NCBI GenBank assembly: GCA_937875615.1 | Contig: CALNBU010000829.1 | Coordinates: 1-11,826, forward strand | Length of the DNA stretch: 11,826 bases | Direction of reading: 5' to 3' | DNA from: an uncultured Archangium sp. | GTDB taxonomy: Bacteria; Myxococcota; Myxococcia; Myxococcales; Myxococcaceae | Shown: one piece after another, positions 1 through 6,421 of the stretch | Numbering within the stretch: the stretch's first letter is position 1 | Layout of the letters: every line of letters begins with the position of its first letter | Program-made: the position numbers and the translations under genes | Notes under the pieces: model-generated | What the model was told of the DNA's origin: nothing | Seen by the model: the letters and a program-made list of their open reading frames with translations, nothing else | Databases searched by the model: none

Positions 1-1097
1 TTCACGTCTCCGTGCACCGAGAGGAGGATGTTGGGCGGGTTGAGGTCGCGGTGGATGAGGTTGAGCCGCTCGCCGTCCGGCCCGCGTCGGTTGTGGAGGT
101 AGTGCAGCGCCTCCGCCAGCGCGTACGCCAGGTGCACCACCGCGCCGGTGGGCAGCGTTCGCCCCTGGAAGGCCCGCAGCACCCGGCTCAGCGGGACGCC
201 GCGCACGTACTCCATGGCCAGGAAATACGTGTCGTCGAAGCGCCCGAAGTCGAAGACCTGCACCACGCCGGGATGCGAGAACTGGCTGCACAACGCGGCC
301 TCGTCACGGAACATCCCGATGAAGTCTTCGTTGGCGGCGAACTGCGGCAACACCCGCTTGAGCGCCACCACCTTCTCGAAGCCGCCCTCCGGGTTGTAGG
401 TGGCGCGGAACACCTCGGCCATGCCGCCCGCGCCGATGCGCTCGTGCAGCAGGTACTTGCCGAACACGTCGCGCGCGCGCACCGCGGCCAGCGCCTCCGC
501 CGCGCGCCGGTTGAGCACCTCCACGAAGGCCGCGGTGAAGACCGCCGAGGCGAACAGCAGCACCACGCGGGTGGCGACGAGCGCGGGCTGCAACGTCACC
601 TCCGCGTCCGGCGGGAGCCGCGGCAACGCCAGCAGCACGTACAGCAGGGTGTACTCGAGCGACGCCAGCGCGCCCGCCGCGAGGCTCAACGCGCGGTCTC
701 CACGCAGCCCGGAAAGCGCGATGAGCGTGCCCCAGATGACGAGCGGCGGCGCGGTGAGCGCGTAGGCCGCGCCCCGCGACTGGAGGTCGAACACGAAGAT
801 GAGCGACGGCGCCGACACCTCGATGGCCACGTTGAGCCAGGCCACCCACGGGTGAAACCAGCCCTGGCCGATGAGCCGCTGCAGCACGAAGTAGTACGCC
901 GAGAGGCCGAGGAGCAGCGCCCCCAGGCCAGCGCCCAGCGGCGCGCCGATGAAGGGAATCAGCACCAGCGCCAGCGCGCCCGACACCAGGGTGATGCCCG
1001 CCATGAAGCGCGCCACCGTGCGCTCCCTCAACGGCGCGTCGCGCTGGAGATGTTCCTGCAGGAGCTTTGCCGACAGCGCCGGCCCCGAAGTCGCCAC
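1..1097 (-). CDS. Membrane-anchored Hanks-type Ser/Thr protein kinase (3' part cut by window edge)
   Basis: Predicted to phosphorylate Ser/Thr of unknown targets from the inner membrane. The 365 visible residues begin with a short cytoplasmic stretch (1-28). Six hydrophobic segments follow, at about 30-49, 52-72, 82-103, 108-128, 134-156 and 168-192. A short charged linker (193-211) leads into a kinase domain starting at FGKYLL (212). Visible kinase motifs are the glycine loop GAGGMAEV (222-229), the ATP-binding Lys in VALKR (K247), and the catalytic loop HRDLNPPN (349-356) with Asp351 and Asn356. The window ends just before the DFG loop, so activation segment and C-terminus are unseen. The visible catalytic residues are intact, suggesting an active kinase. 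The GTG start at 1097 is the first start after an in-frame TAG at 1107-1109; no Shine-Dalgarno is evident. It diverges from tyrS. Kinase identity is firm; the membrane part is an unrecognised, possibly sensory module. Confidence 0.9.
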   Translation of the reverse strand, partial: MATSGPALSAKLLQEHLQRDAPLRERTVARFMAGITLVSGALALVLIPFIGAPLGAGLGALLLGLSAYYFVLQRLIGQGWFHPWVAWLNVAIEVSAPSLIFVFDLQSRGAAYALTAPPLVIWGTLIALSGLRGDRALSLAAGALASLEYTLLYVLLALPRLPPDAEVTLQPALVATRVVLLFASAVFTAAFVEVLNRRAAEALAAVRARDVFGKYLLHERIGAGGMAEVFRATYNPEGGFEKVVALKRVLPQFAANEDFIGMFRDEAALCSQFSHPGVVQVFDFGRFDDTYFLAMEYVRGVPLSRVLRAFQGRTLPTGAVVHLAYALAEALHYLHNRRGPDGERLNLIHRDLNPPNILLSVHGDV

Positions 1098-1105
1098 GGC
1101 GCGAC

Positions 1106-1111
1106 TCTATA
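1106..1111 (-). promoter_or_regulatory. Possible -10 box (TATAGA) of the kinase gene
   Basis: Reading the minus strand, TATAGA lies exactly 8 nt before the GTG start of the kinase gene. A sigma-70-type -10 at that distance would place transcription start at or next to the GTG, giving a leaderless mRNA, which fits the lack of a Shine-Dalgarno. No convincing -35 hexamer is visible. The same spacing occurs at rsmB. Tentative. Confidence 0.3.
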
Positions 1112-1156
1112 GCCTCGCCCGCCAGCGCACATGGCTCGGATACCCTGCCGGAGGCC

Positions 1157-1197
1157 GGCGTCGCCCGAAAGCGCGCGCCCTCCGCCCGGGCGACGTC
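1157..1197. other. Inverted repeat in the kinase/tyrS divergent intergenic region
   Basis: Arms at 1157-1167 and 1187-1197 pair over 11 positions (nine perfect inner pairs, one G-T wobble, one outer G-C) around a 19-nt loop. A smaller GCCGG/CCGGC repeat (1147-1159) and a 10-bp palindrome CGCCCGGGCG (1183-1192) overlap it. It could be a tyrS mRNA leader hairpin or a protein-binding site. No T-box core sequence is visible. In DNA this GC-rich such repeats also arise by chance. Confidence 0.25.
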
Positions 1198-1268
1198 CCG
1201 GCGGCCTCGGAAACCGGGCACCCGCAAAGCGCGTTGCATTCACGCCCGCAGCGCCGTAGCGAGCCGCC

Positions 1269-2564
1269 GTGGCCACTGACTTCCTCGAAGAGCTGACCTG
1301 GCGGCGCATGCTGCACGACCTGATGCCCGGCACCGACACCCTGCTGCGGAGCGGCCCGGTGCGCGGCTACATCGGCTTCGACCCCACCGCCGACTCCCTG
1401 GGCGTGGGCAACCTCGCGCAGGTGATGACGCTGCTGCACTTCCAGCGCGCGGGCCATCGCCCGGTGGTGTTGATGGGCGGCGCCACGGGGATGATAGGCG
1501 ACCCCTCGCTCAAGTCGGCCGAGCGCTCGCTGTTGTCGGACGACGCGCTGGAGGCCAACCTCGCGGGGCAGCGGCGGCAGTTCGAGCGGCTCCTCGACTT
1601 CTCGCCCGGCGGCGCGGAGCTGGTGAACAACGCCGACTGGTTCAAGGGCATCGGCTTCCTCGACTTCATCCGCGACGCGGGCAAGCACCTCACCGTCAAC
1701 TACATGATGGCCAAGGACTCGGTGAAGAGCCGGCTCACCGGCGAGCACCGCGAGGGCATGAGCTTCACCGAGTTCACCTACCAGCTCATTCAGGGCTGGG
1801 ACTTCTACTGGCTGTGGAAGCACCACGGCGTGCAGCTGCAGATGGGCGGCTCCGACCAGTGGGGCAACATCACCACCGGCACCGAGCTGATTCGCCGCAA
1901 GGCGCAGGGCGAGGCCTGGGCGCTCACCACCCAGCTCATCAAGAAGGCCGACGGCACCAAGTTCGGCAAGACCGAGAAGGGCAACCTCTGGCTCGACCCC
2001 AGGCGCACCTCGCCGTACGAGTTCTTCCAGTTCTGGCTCAACGCCTCTGACGCCGACGCGGCGACCTACCTGCGCATCTTCACGCTCTTCGACCGCGCCC
2101 AGGTCGAGGGCCTCGAGACCGAGCACACCGCGGCGCCGCACCAGCGGGCGCTGCAGCACGCCCTGGCCCGCGACATCACCCGCCGCGTGCACGGCCAGGA
2201 AGAGCTCGACGTGGCGCTGGCCGCCACCGAGGTGCTGTTCGGCAAGGGCACCATCGACCAGCTCCGCAGCCTCTCGGAGGCGCGCTTCGAGCAGGTCTTC
2301 GTCGGCGCCGGCGTGCCGGTGGCCGATGTCCCGCGCGAGGCGCTGGCCGCGGGCGTCAACGTCATCGACCTCTTCACCGAGCGCTCGCAGCTGGTGGCCT
2401 CGAAGGGCGAGGCGCGCAAGCTGCTGACCGCGAACGCGCTGTCGGTGAACAAGGCGAAGGTGTCAGACGTGAAGGCCCTGGTCGACGCCGGGGCGCTCAT
2501 CAACGGGCGCTTCCTGCTGCTGCAGAAGGGCAAGAAGGACTACTGCCTGGTGCGCGCCGTCTGA
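1269..2564 (+). CDS. tyrS: Tyrosyl-tRNA synthetase
   Basis: Cytoplasmic class I aminoacyl-tRNA synthetase that activates tyrosine with ATP and loads it on tRNA-Tyr. The 431-residue length is normal. The Rossmann catalytic domain carries GFDPTADSL (36-44), GGATGMIGDP, the tyrosine-binding residues Y34, Y171, Q175 and D178, the GGSDQWGN signature, and the KMSKS-equivalent loop KFGKT (231-235). The anticodon-binding region follows, and a C-terminal S4-type RNA-binding domain covers roughly 365-431. Numbering matches the Geobacillus enzyme almost exactly (T40 conserved). The HIGH motif is altered: residues 45-48 read GVGN, so the first His is Gly and the last is Asn. The GTG start at 1269 is the first start after an in-frame TAG at 1257-1259 and gives a family-like N-terminus; the Shine-Dalgarno is weak or absent. 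It faces dnaN tail-to-tail across 20 bp. Apparently monocistronic. Confidence 0.97.
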   Translation: MATDFLEELTWRRMLHDLMPGTDTLLRSGPVRGYIGFDPTADSLGVGNLAQVMTLLHFQRAGHRPVVLMGGATGMIGDPSLKSAERSLLSDDALEANLAGQRRQFERLLDFSPGGAELVNNADWFKGIGFLDFIRDAGKHLTVNYMMAKDSVKSRLTGEHREGMSFTEFTYQLIQGWDFYWLWKHHGVQLQMGGSDQWGNITTGTELIRRKAQGEAWALTTQLIKKADGTKFGKTEKGNLWLDPRRTSPYEFFQFWLNASDADAATYLRIFTLFDRAQVEGLETEHTAAPHQRALQHALARDITRRVHGQEELDVALAATEVLFGKGTIDQLRSLSEARFEQVFVGAGVPVADVPREALAAGVNVIDLFTERSQLVASKGEARKLLTANALSVNKAKVSDVKALVDAGALINGRFLLLQKGKKDYCLVRAV

Positions 2565-2581
2565 ACCTGCCGGCGCGGCAC
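2550..2581. terminator. Possible bidirectional hairpin between convergent tyrS and dnaN
   Basis: CGCGCCG (2553-2559) pairs with CGGCGCG (2571-2577) around an 11-nt loop containing the tyrS stop codon. The stem extends by three more pairs if G2578 bulges. It sits where two convergent transcripts must end, but there is no T-run on either strand, so it is not a standard intrinsic terminator. Confidence 0.25.
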
Positions 2582-2584
2582 GCC

Positions 2585-3661
2585 TCACACCCGCATGGGC
2601 ATGACTACCGCGGTGTACGACTTGTCGCCCGGCGCGTGCAGCACGCCGGGGCTGTGCTCGTCGCCCAGCTCCAGTGTCACCTCGTCGGTCTCCAGCGCCG
2701 AGAGCACGTCGAGGATGTAGCGGGCATTGAAGCCGATGGTCAGCGAGGCGCCGCGGTAGGCCACCTCGAGGTCGTCCTTGGCCTCGCCGAGCTCCGGGTT
2801 GTTGGCGGTGATGCGCAGCAGGTTCTCCGACAGCGACAGCTTCACCGCGCTCGACTTCTCGGCCGAGAGCAGCGCGATGCGCTTGAGCGCGTCGTAGAAG
2901 GCGCCGCGCTTCACCAGCACCTGCTTCTCGCCTTCCTTCGGAATCACCCGCTGGTACTCGGGGAACTGGCCGTCGATGAGCCGCATCACCATCGACAGGC
3001 CCGTCTTCTTGAAGAGCGCGGAGTTGTCGGCGAAGCCCAGCGACACCTCGGCCTCCGGCGCCTCGTCGAGCAGGCGCTTCAGCTCGAACAGGCCCTTGCG
3101 CGGAATGATCACCCCGCTCTTGAGCTTGAAGTCGCCGGCCAGCTCGCGCTCCACCAGCGCCAGGCGGTGGCCGTCGGTGGCCACCATGCGCACCTTGCCG
3201 CCCTCGCGGGGCTCGAAGAAGACGCCGTTGAGGATGTAGCGCGTCTCGTCGTTGGAGATGGCGTACTGGGTCTTCTTGATCATCTCCAGGATGTCGCTGC
3301 CGGTGAGCTTCACCGGGTACTCCTCCGGCGCCATGCCCACGATCTTGTAGTGCGCGGCCCCGGAGATCAGCTCGGCGTAGTTGTTGGCGAGCTTCCGGAC
3401 CGTGACGTTGGCGTCGGGGATGAGGTTGACGATGTCGAACAGCGTCTTGGCCGACACGGTGATGGCGCCGGGCTTGCTCACCTCGGCCGGGTGGTCGCTG
3501 ACGATGCCGATGTCGAGGTCGAAGGCGGTCACCGTCACACCGGTCTTGGAGGCGGTGATGAGCACGTTCGACAAGATGGGCATGGTCGCCTTGCGCTCCA
3601 CGATGCCCTGCGCACGGTGCAGCGCCTTCTTCAGCTCGTCGGCCGAGATGCGGAATTCCAT
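2585..3661 (-). CDS. dnaN: DNA polymerase III beta subunit (sliding clamp)
   Basis: Forms the dimeric ring that encircles DNA and tethers DNA polymerase III, also serving as docking site for repair and regulatory partners. The 358-residue product is close to the usual ~366 and shows the three repeated clamp folds. Recognisable stretches are the N-terminal MEFRISADELKKAL, a MPILSNVLI segment near residue 30, an FDLDIGI stretch, and the typical C-terminal end VVMPMRV. A longer reading from ATG 3733 adds 24 residues rich in Pro/Arg; I chose the ATG at 3661 because family members begin MEF/MKF right at the first beta strand. Neither start has a strong ribosome-binding site. It converges on tyrS and diverges from rpmH with a 166-bp gap. 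Neither dnaA nor recF is adjacent, unlike the common dnaA-dnaN-recF order. Confidence 0.96.
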   Translation of the reverse strand: MEFRISADELKKALHRAQGIVERKATMPILSNVLITASKTGVTVTAFDLDIGIVSDHPAEVSKPGAITVSAKTLFDIVNLIPDANVTVRKLANNYAELISGAAHYKIVGMAPEEYPVKLTGSDILEMIKKTQYAISNDETRYILNGVFFEPREGGKVRMVATDGHRLALVERELAGDFKLKSGVIIPRKGLFELKRLLDEAPEAEVSLGFADNSALFKKTGLSMVMRLIDGQFPEYQRVIPKEGEKQVLVKRGAFYDALKRIALLSAEKSSAVKLSLSENLLRITANNPELGEAKDDLEVAYRGASLTIGFNARYILDVLSALETDEVTLELGDEHSPGVLHAPGDKSYTAVVMPMRV

Positions 3662-3716
3662 GGGCGCCGATGTACCCCGTGGCCTGCCGGGCGGCAACAA
3701 AGGGGTGATCCGGTTC

Positions 3717-3744
3717 TTGACGTGGTCCGACATGCCGGAATAAG
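3717..3744 (+). promoter_or_regulatory. Candidate sigma-70 promoter for the rpmH operon
   Basis: TTGACG (3717-3722, five of six consensus matches) is followed after 16 bp by AATAAG (3739-3744, four of six). This is the best housekeeping-type promoter in the window. It would start transcription near 3751, leaving a leader of about 77 nt before rpmH. It overlaps the rejected 5' extension of dnaN, which supports the shorter dnaN start. Confidence 0.5.
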
Positions 3745-3757
3745 GGCCCTCCCCGTC

Positions 3758-3785
3758 TGCCGGAAGCCTGAAATCCGGTGGTTTT
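3758..3785 (+). other. Small hairpin plus T-run in the rpmH leader
   Basis: CCGGA (3760-3764) pairs with TCCGG (3774-3778), with two more wobble pairs outside, around a 9-nt loop; a GGTTTT stretch follows. It resembles a short intrinsic terminator or attenuator lying inside the proposed leader upstream of rpmH. The stem is short, so attenuation is only a possibility. Confidence 0.25.
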
Positions 3786-3810
3786 CAAGCGAGCAGCGAG
3801 TCATCTCAAG

Positions 3811-3820
3811 AAGGAAGGAG
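3811..3820 (+). promoter_or_regulatory. Strong ribosome-binding site of rpmH
   Basis: AAGGAAGGAG ends 7 nt before the GTG start at 3828. This near-consensus purine tract is the strongest Shine-Dalgarno in the window. It fixes the GTG as start and fits the high expression expected of a ribosomal protein. Confidence 0.8.
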
Positions 3821-3827
3821 CCACACC

Positions 3828-3986
3828 GTGGCCAAGCGAGTTCCGACGTACCAGCCGAGCAAGGTGAAGCGAAACCGTGCGCACGGCTTCCGCAAGCGCA
3901 ACAGCACCAAGGCCGGTCAGGAAGTGCTCAAGCGCCGCCGCGCCAAGGGGCGCAAGCGCCTCGTGACGCGGGCGTACCAGAAGTAA
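3828..3986 (+). CDS. rpmH: 50S ribosomal protein L34
   Basis: Small basic protein of the large ribosomal subunit. The 52-residue translation begins MAKRVPTYQPSKVKR and contains the family core RAHGFRKRNST, followed by a K/R-rich tail with LKRRRAKGRKRL; this is diagnostic of L34. The length is slightly above the ~46 of many bacteria because of an N-terminal MAKR-type and C-terminal extension. The GTG start is set by the strong upstream ribosome-binding site. Its TAA stop overlaps the rnpA ATG (TAATG), so it is the first gene of the rpmH-rnpA-yidD-yidC-jag operon and probably coupled in translation to rnpA. Confidence 0.97.
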   Translation: MAKRVPTYQPSKVKRNRAHGFRKRNSTKAGQEVLKRRRAKGRKRLVTRAYQK

Positions 3987-4363
3987 TGAAGGCAGACGGC
4001 CAGGCGCGCTTCACCTTCCCCAGGGAGGTGCGCCTGCGTCGGCGGCCCGAGTTCCTTCGTGTCCAGGAGCAGGGCCACAAGCTCACCGCAGATTGTCTGC
4101 TGTGTCTGGTGCTGCCCAACGGAAGAGACGACGGCGCCACGCGGTTGGGGCTCACCGTGTCGAGCAAGGTGGGCAACGCCGTGGTGCGCAACCGCATCCG
4201 TCGACGGCTGCGGGAATTCTACCGTCATGAGCGCGCGGGGCTGCCCCGAGGTATGGACCTGGTCTTCATCGCCCGTCCCAGCGCCGCCGAGGCCGACACC
4301 GCGAGGTTGCGGCGCGCCTTCGACCGCGTCACCAGTGACCTGAAGAAGCGGGTAGCCCGATGA
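3986..4363 (+). CDS. rnpA: Ribonuclease P protein component
   Basis: Protein subunit of RNase P; it helps the catalytic RNA bind and cleave the 5' leader of pre-tRNAs. The 125-residue basic protein shows the family pattern: LRRRPEFLRVQEQG near the N-terminus, LGLTVSSKVGNAVVRNRIRR with the RNR signature (about 54-73), then LREFYR and a C-terminal ARPSAAEADTARLRRAF helix region. The ATG at 3986 overlaps the rpmH stop by one base. The 3' end overlaps the yidD start in an ATGA arrangement. No independent Shine-Dalgarno is apparent, so translational coupling to rpmH is likely. Confidence 0.96.
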   Translation: MKADGQARFTFPREVRLRRRPEFLRVQEQGHKLTADCLLCLVLPNGRDDGATRLGLTVSSKVGNAVVRNRIRRRLREFYRHERAGLPRGMDLVFIARPSAAEADTARLRRAFDRVTSDLKKRVAR

Positions 4364-4683
4364 GGGACGTGTTGGTGTGGCTGCTGCTGGTGCCGCTGCG
4401 CGTCTACAAGGCGTTCATCAGCCCGCTGCTCCCGCCCATGTGCCGCTTCCACCCCTCGTGCAGCGTCTACGCGATGGGCGCCATCTCGGTGCATGGCCCG
4501 CTGCGCGGCACCTGGCTCGCCGCGCGCCGCGTGGTGCGCTGCCATCCCTTCAACCCGGGCGGCTTCGACCCCGTTCCTCCCCGGCGCGGCGTGACCGCCG
4601 AAGAGGTCCTCAAGACCTCACACCCTGACATCGCCGCGCGCCTGACGGCGCCACCGCACTCCAGCCTCGCGGCAAGAGACTAG
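4360..4683 (+). CDS. yidD: YidD membrane protein insertion efficiency factor
   Basis: Small membrane-associated protein that assists YidC-dependent insertion of inner-membrane proteins. The 107 residues open with a hydrophobic/amphipathic helix (LVWLLLVPLRVYKAFISPLL, 5-24). The family signature follows: CRFHPSCS with Cys28 and Cys34, then RRVVRCHPFNPGGFDPVP with Cys61. The C-terminal tail after about residue 75 is variable, as usual. The ATG overlaps the rnpA stop, and yidC starts 4 bp after its stop, keeping the classical rnpA-yidD-yidC order. Confidence 0.96.
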   Translation: MRDVLVWLLLVPLRVYKAFISPLLPPMCRFHPSCSVYAMGAISVHGPLRGTWLAARRVVRCHPFNPGGFDPVPPRRGVTAEEVLKTSHPDIAARLTAPPHSSLAARD

Positions 4684-4687
4684 ACCC

Positions 4688-6421
4688 ATGGATCAACAGA
4701 AGCGCCTCCTCCTCGCCATCGCGCTGTCCTTCGGACTGACGCTCGTATGGACGCAGTTCGTGTGGAAACCGCAGGCCGAGGCCGAAGCGGAGGCCCTGGC
4801 GCTCCTCGACGCGGGCACGGCCGACGCGGGCGAAGCGGCGCAGGCCCGGGCCCCCGTCCCCACTACCGACACGCCCGACGGCGAGGTCGCGGCGCCCAGC
4901 GAGGCGCCCATCCGCGAGGTGACCGCCGCGCGGCCCAGCACCAGGCTGACCTTCTCCACCGAAGGCGCGGGCCTGGTCTCCGCCGAACTGCAGGGCGAGC
5001 GCGAGCGCGAGGAGATGCACCTCACGCTCGTCGAGGGCTGGCAGAAGCTCTTCGGGAAGAAGTTCGACGACGCGCCGCAGATGAACCTCGCGCGCGCGGT
5101 GCGCGGCGTCTCGCCCAACCTGGGCCTCTCCATAGAGGGACCAGACGCGCTCTCGCGCCTGGCGCGCTACACGGTGACCGAGGAGACGGCGGACCGCGTG
5201 GTCTTCTCGACGCGCCAGGGCCCCTGGGAGGTGACGCGCACCTTCACCTGGCCCTCCGACGCGCCCAACGACGTCGACCCCAGGGCCTACCAGTACGAGC
5301 TGTCGGTCACGGTGAAGAACACCTCCGCCACCTCGCGGCAGGGCGAGCTGGGGCTCCACACCGCGCGCGCCATCGACCCCTCGAAGGAAGAGGCGCCCTC
5401 GATGTTCGGCGGCATCGGCAACCAGGCCTCGGTGCTGTGCCGCGCCAACGACGACGTGCTGCGCATGACGCCGCCCTCGCCGGGCTGGTTCTCGTCGGGC
5501 GACCCCGACTGGGACCAGGAGAAGCAGGGGACGCTCGCCTTCGTGGGCATCGACCAGCAGTACTTCCTCACCGCGCTGTGGCCGAAGGAGGCCACCGCCG
5601 GGCGCTGCGTGGTGACCGCGAAGCACACCTCGCGCGAGGCGGCGGTGTTCGTGCCCTTCACGCTCGGCGCGGGCGAGTCGGTGACGAAGCACTTCGGCGC
5701 CTTCCTCGGTCCCAAGGACCACGGGATGCTGCAGGCCATCGACGGCGGCACCCCCAAGCTGGAGGAGACGGTGGACTTCGGTATCTGGGCCGCCATCTGC
5801 CGCGTGCTGCTGCTGGCGCTGCGCTTCTTCCACTCGCTGGCCGGCAACTGGGGCCTCGCCATCATCTTGCTGACGGTGCTGGTGAAGCTGCTGCTGCTGC
5901 CGCTCACCCACAAGGCCATGGTGAGCGCGGAGTCGATGAAGAAGCTCCAGCCCAAGATGGAGGAGCTGCGCAAGAAGTTCCCCGACGACCGCGAGAAGCA
6001 GAACCTGGAGATGATGAAGCTCTACCAGGAGGCGAAGGTGAACCCGCTCGGCGGCTGTCTCCCGCTCCTGCTGCAGCTGCCCATCTGGGCCGCGCTCTTC
6101 ACCACCCTGCGCACCAGCTACGAGCTGTACGGCGAGCCCTTCTGGGGCGTGTGGAGCAACCTCACCACCAAGGACGTCACCTACCTGCTGCCCTTCTTGC
6201 TGGGCATCACCATGATCGTCACCCAGCGCCTGCAGCCGCAGATGATGGACAAGCAGCAGGCGTTCCTCATGACCTGGGTGATGCCCATCTTCTTTACCGC
6301 CATCATGATGAACTACCCCTCGGGGCTGGCGCTCTACATCTTCACCAACAACCTGCTCTCCATCGTGCAGCAGTACGCGCTGCGCCGGTACCTCGCGGGC
6401 AAGGCGGAGCCGGCGAAATGA
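4688..6421 (+). CDS. yidC: Membrane protein insertase YidC
   Basis: Inner-membrane insertase/chaperone that inserts membrane proteins alone or with SecYEG. The 577-residue length fits the Gram-negative type. There is an N-terminal signal-anchor helix (about 7-26), an Ala/Glu-rich linker (about 30-75), and a large periplasmic P1 beta domain to about residue 340. The conserved five-helix core begins near 360: NWGLAIILLTVLVKLLLLPL, the cytoplasmic helical hairpin KKLQPKMEELRKKF, NPLGGCLPLLLQLPIWAALF, and the last helices with NYPSGLALYIFTNNLLSI. The positive charge of the hydrophilic groove, Arg366 in E. coli, appears as Lys400. The start ATG has only a weak purine tract. The stop overlaps the next gene (ATGA), implying coupled translation. 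Confidence 0.97.
   Translation: MDQQKRLLLAIALSFGLTLVWTQFVWKPQAEAEAEALALLDAGTADAGEAAQARAPVPTTDTPDGEVAAPSEAPIREVTAARPSTRLTFSTEGAGLVSAELQGEREREEMHLTLVEGWQKLFGKKFDDAPQMNLARAVRGVSPNLGLSIEGPDALSRLARYTVTEETADRVVFSTRQGPWEVTRTFTWPSDAPNDVDPRAYQYELSVTVKNTSATSRQGELGLHTARAIDPSKEEAPSMFGGIGNQASVLCRANDDVLRMTPPSPGWFSSGDPDWDQEKQGTLAFVGIDQQYFLTALWPKEATAGRCVVTAKHTSREAAVFVPFTLGAGESVTKHFGAFLGPKDHGMLQAIDGGTPKLEETVDFGIWAAICRVLLLALRFFHSLAGNWGLAIILLTVLVKLLLLPLTHKAMVSAESMKKLQPKMEELRKKFPDDREKQNLEMMKLYQEAKVNPLGGCLPLLLQLPIWAALFTTLRTSYELYGEPFWGVWSNLTTKDVTYLLPFLLGITMIVTQRLQPQMMDKQQAFLMTWVMPIFFTAIMMNYPSGLALYIFTNNLLSIVQQYALRRYLAGKAEPAK

Noticed and set aside
12..1112. 366-residue plus-strand open frame over the kinase gene
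   Set aside because: Its translation is dominated by R, E, H, Q and V with no domain, whereas the minus strand encodes clear kinase motifs (GAGGMAEV, VALK, HRDLNPPN). It is a GC-composition artefact.
304..1239. 311-residue minus-strand open frame over the kinase
   Set aside because: Frame-shifted shadow, rich in Arg/Gly/Ala with no motif. The true frame on this strand starts at 1097 and runs off the left edge.
1098..1268. T-box riboswitch upstream of tyrS
   Set aside because: The conserved T-box core sequence and a following terminator were not found in the 171 bp.
1107..2192. 361-residue minus-strand open frame opposite tyrS
   Set aside because: The plus strand encodes an intact TyrS; the antisense frame has low-complexity composition and no recognisable domain.
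3662..3733. 24-residue N-terminal extension of DnaN
   Set aside because: Pro/Arg-rich, without family similarity, and overlapping the candidate rpmH promoter; DnaN proteins start at MEF/MKF.
3662..3827. Replication origin between dnaN and rpmH
   Set aside because: No DnaA-box-like sequences, no AT-rich unwinding stretch, and too short for a typical oriC; the gap is explained by promoter and leader.
2636..3985. Long plus-strand upstream part of the open frame that ends at 4363
   Set aside because: It runs antisense through dnaN and out of frame through rpmH; only the part from 3986 is a real gene (rnpA).
4747..6417. Upstream part of the open frame ending at 7107
   Set aside because: Out-of-frame reading of yidC, rich in Arg/Ala/Gly. 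The real jag-like gene starts at the ATG at 6418.
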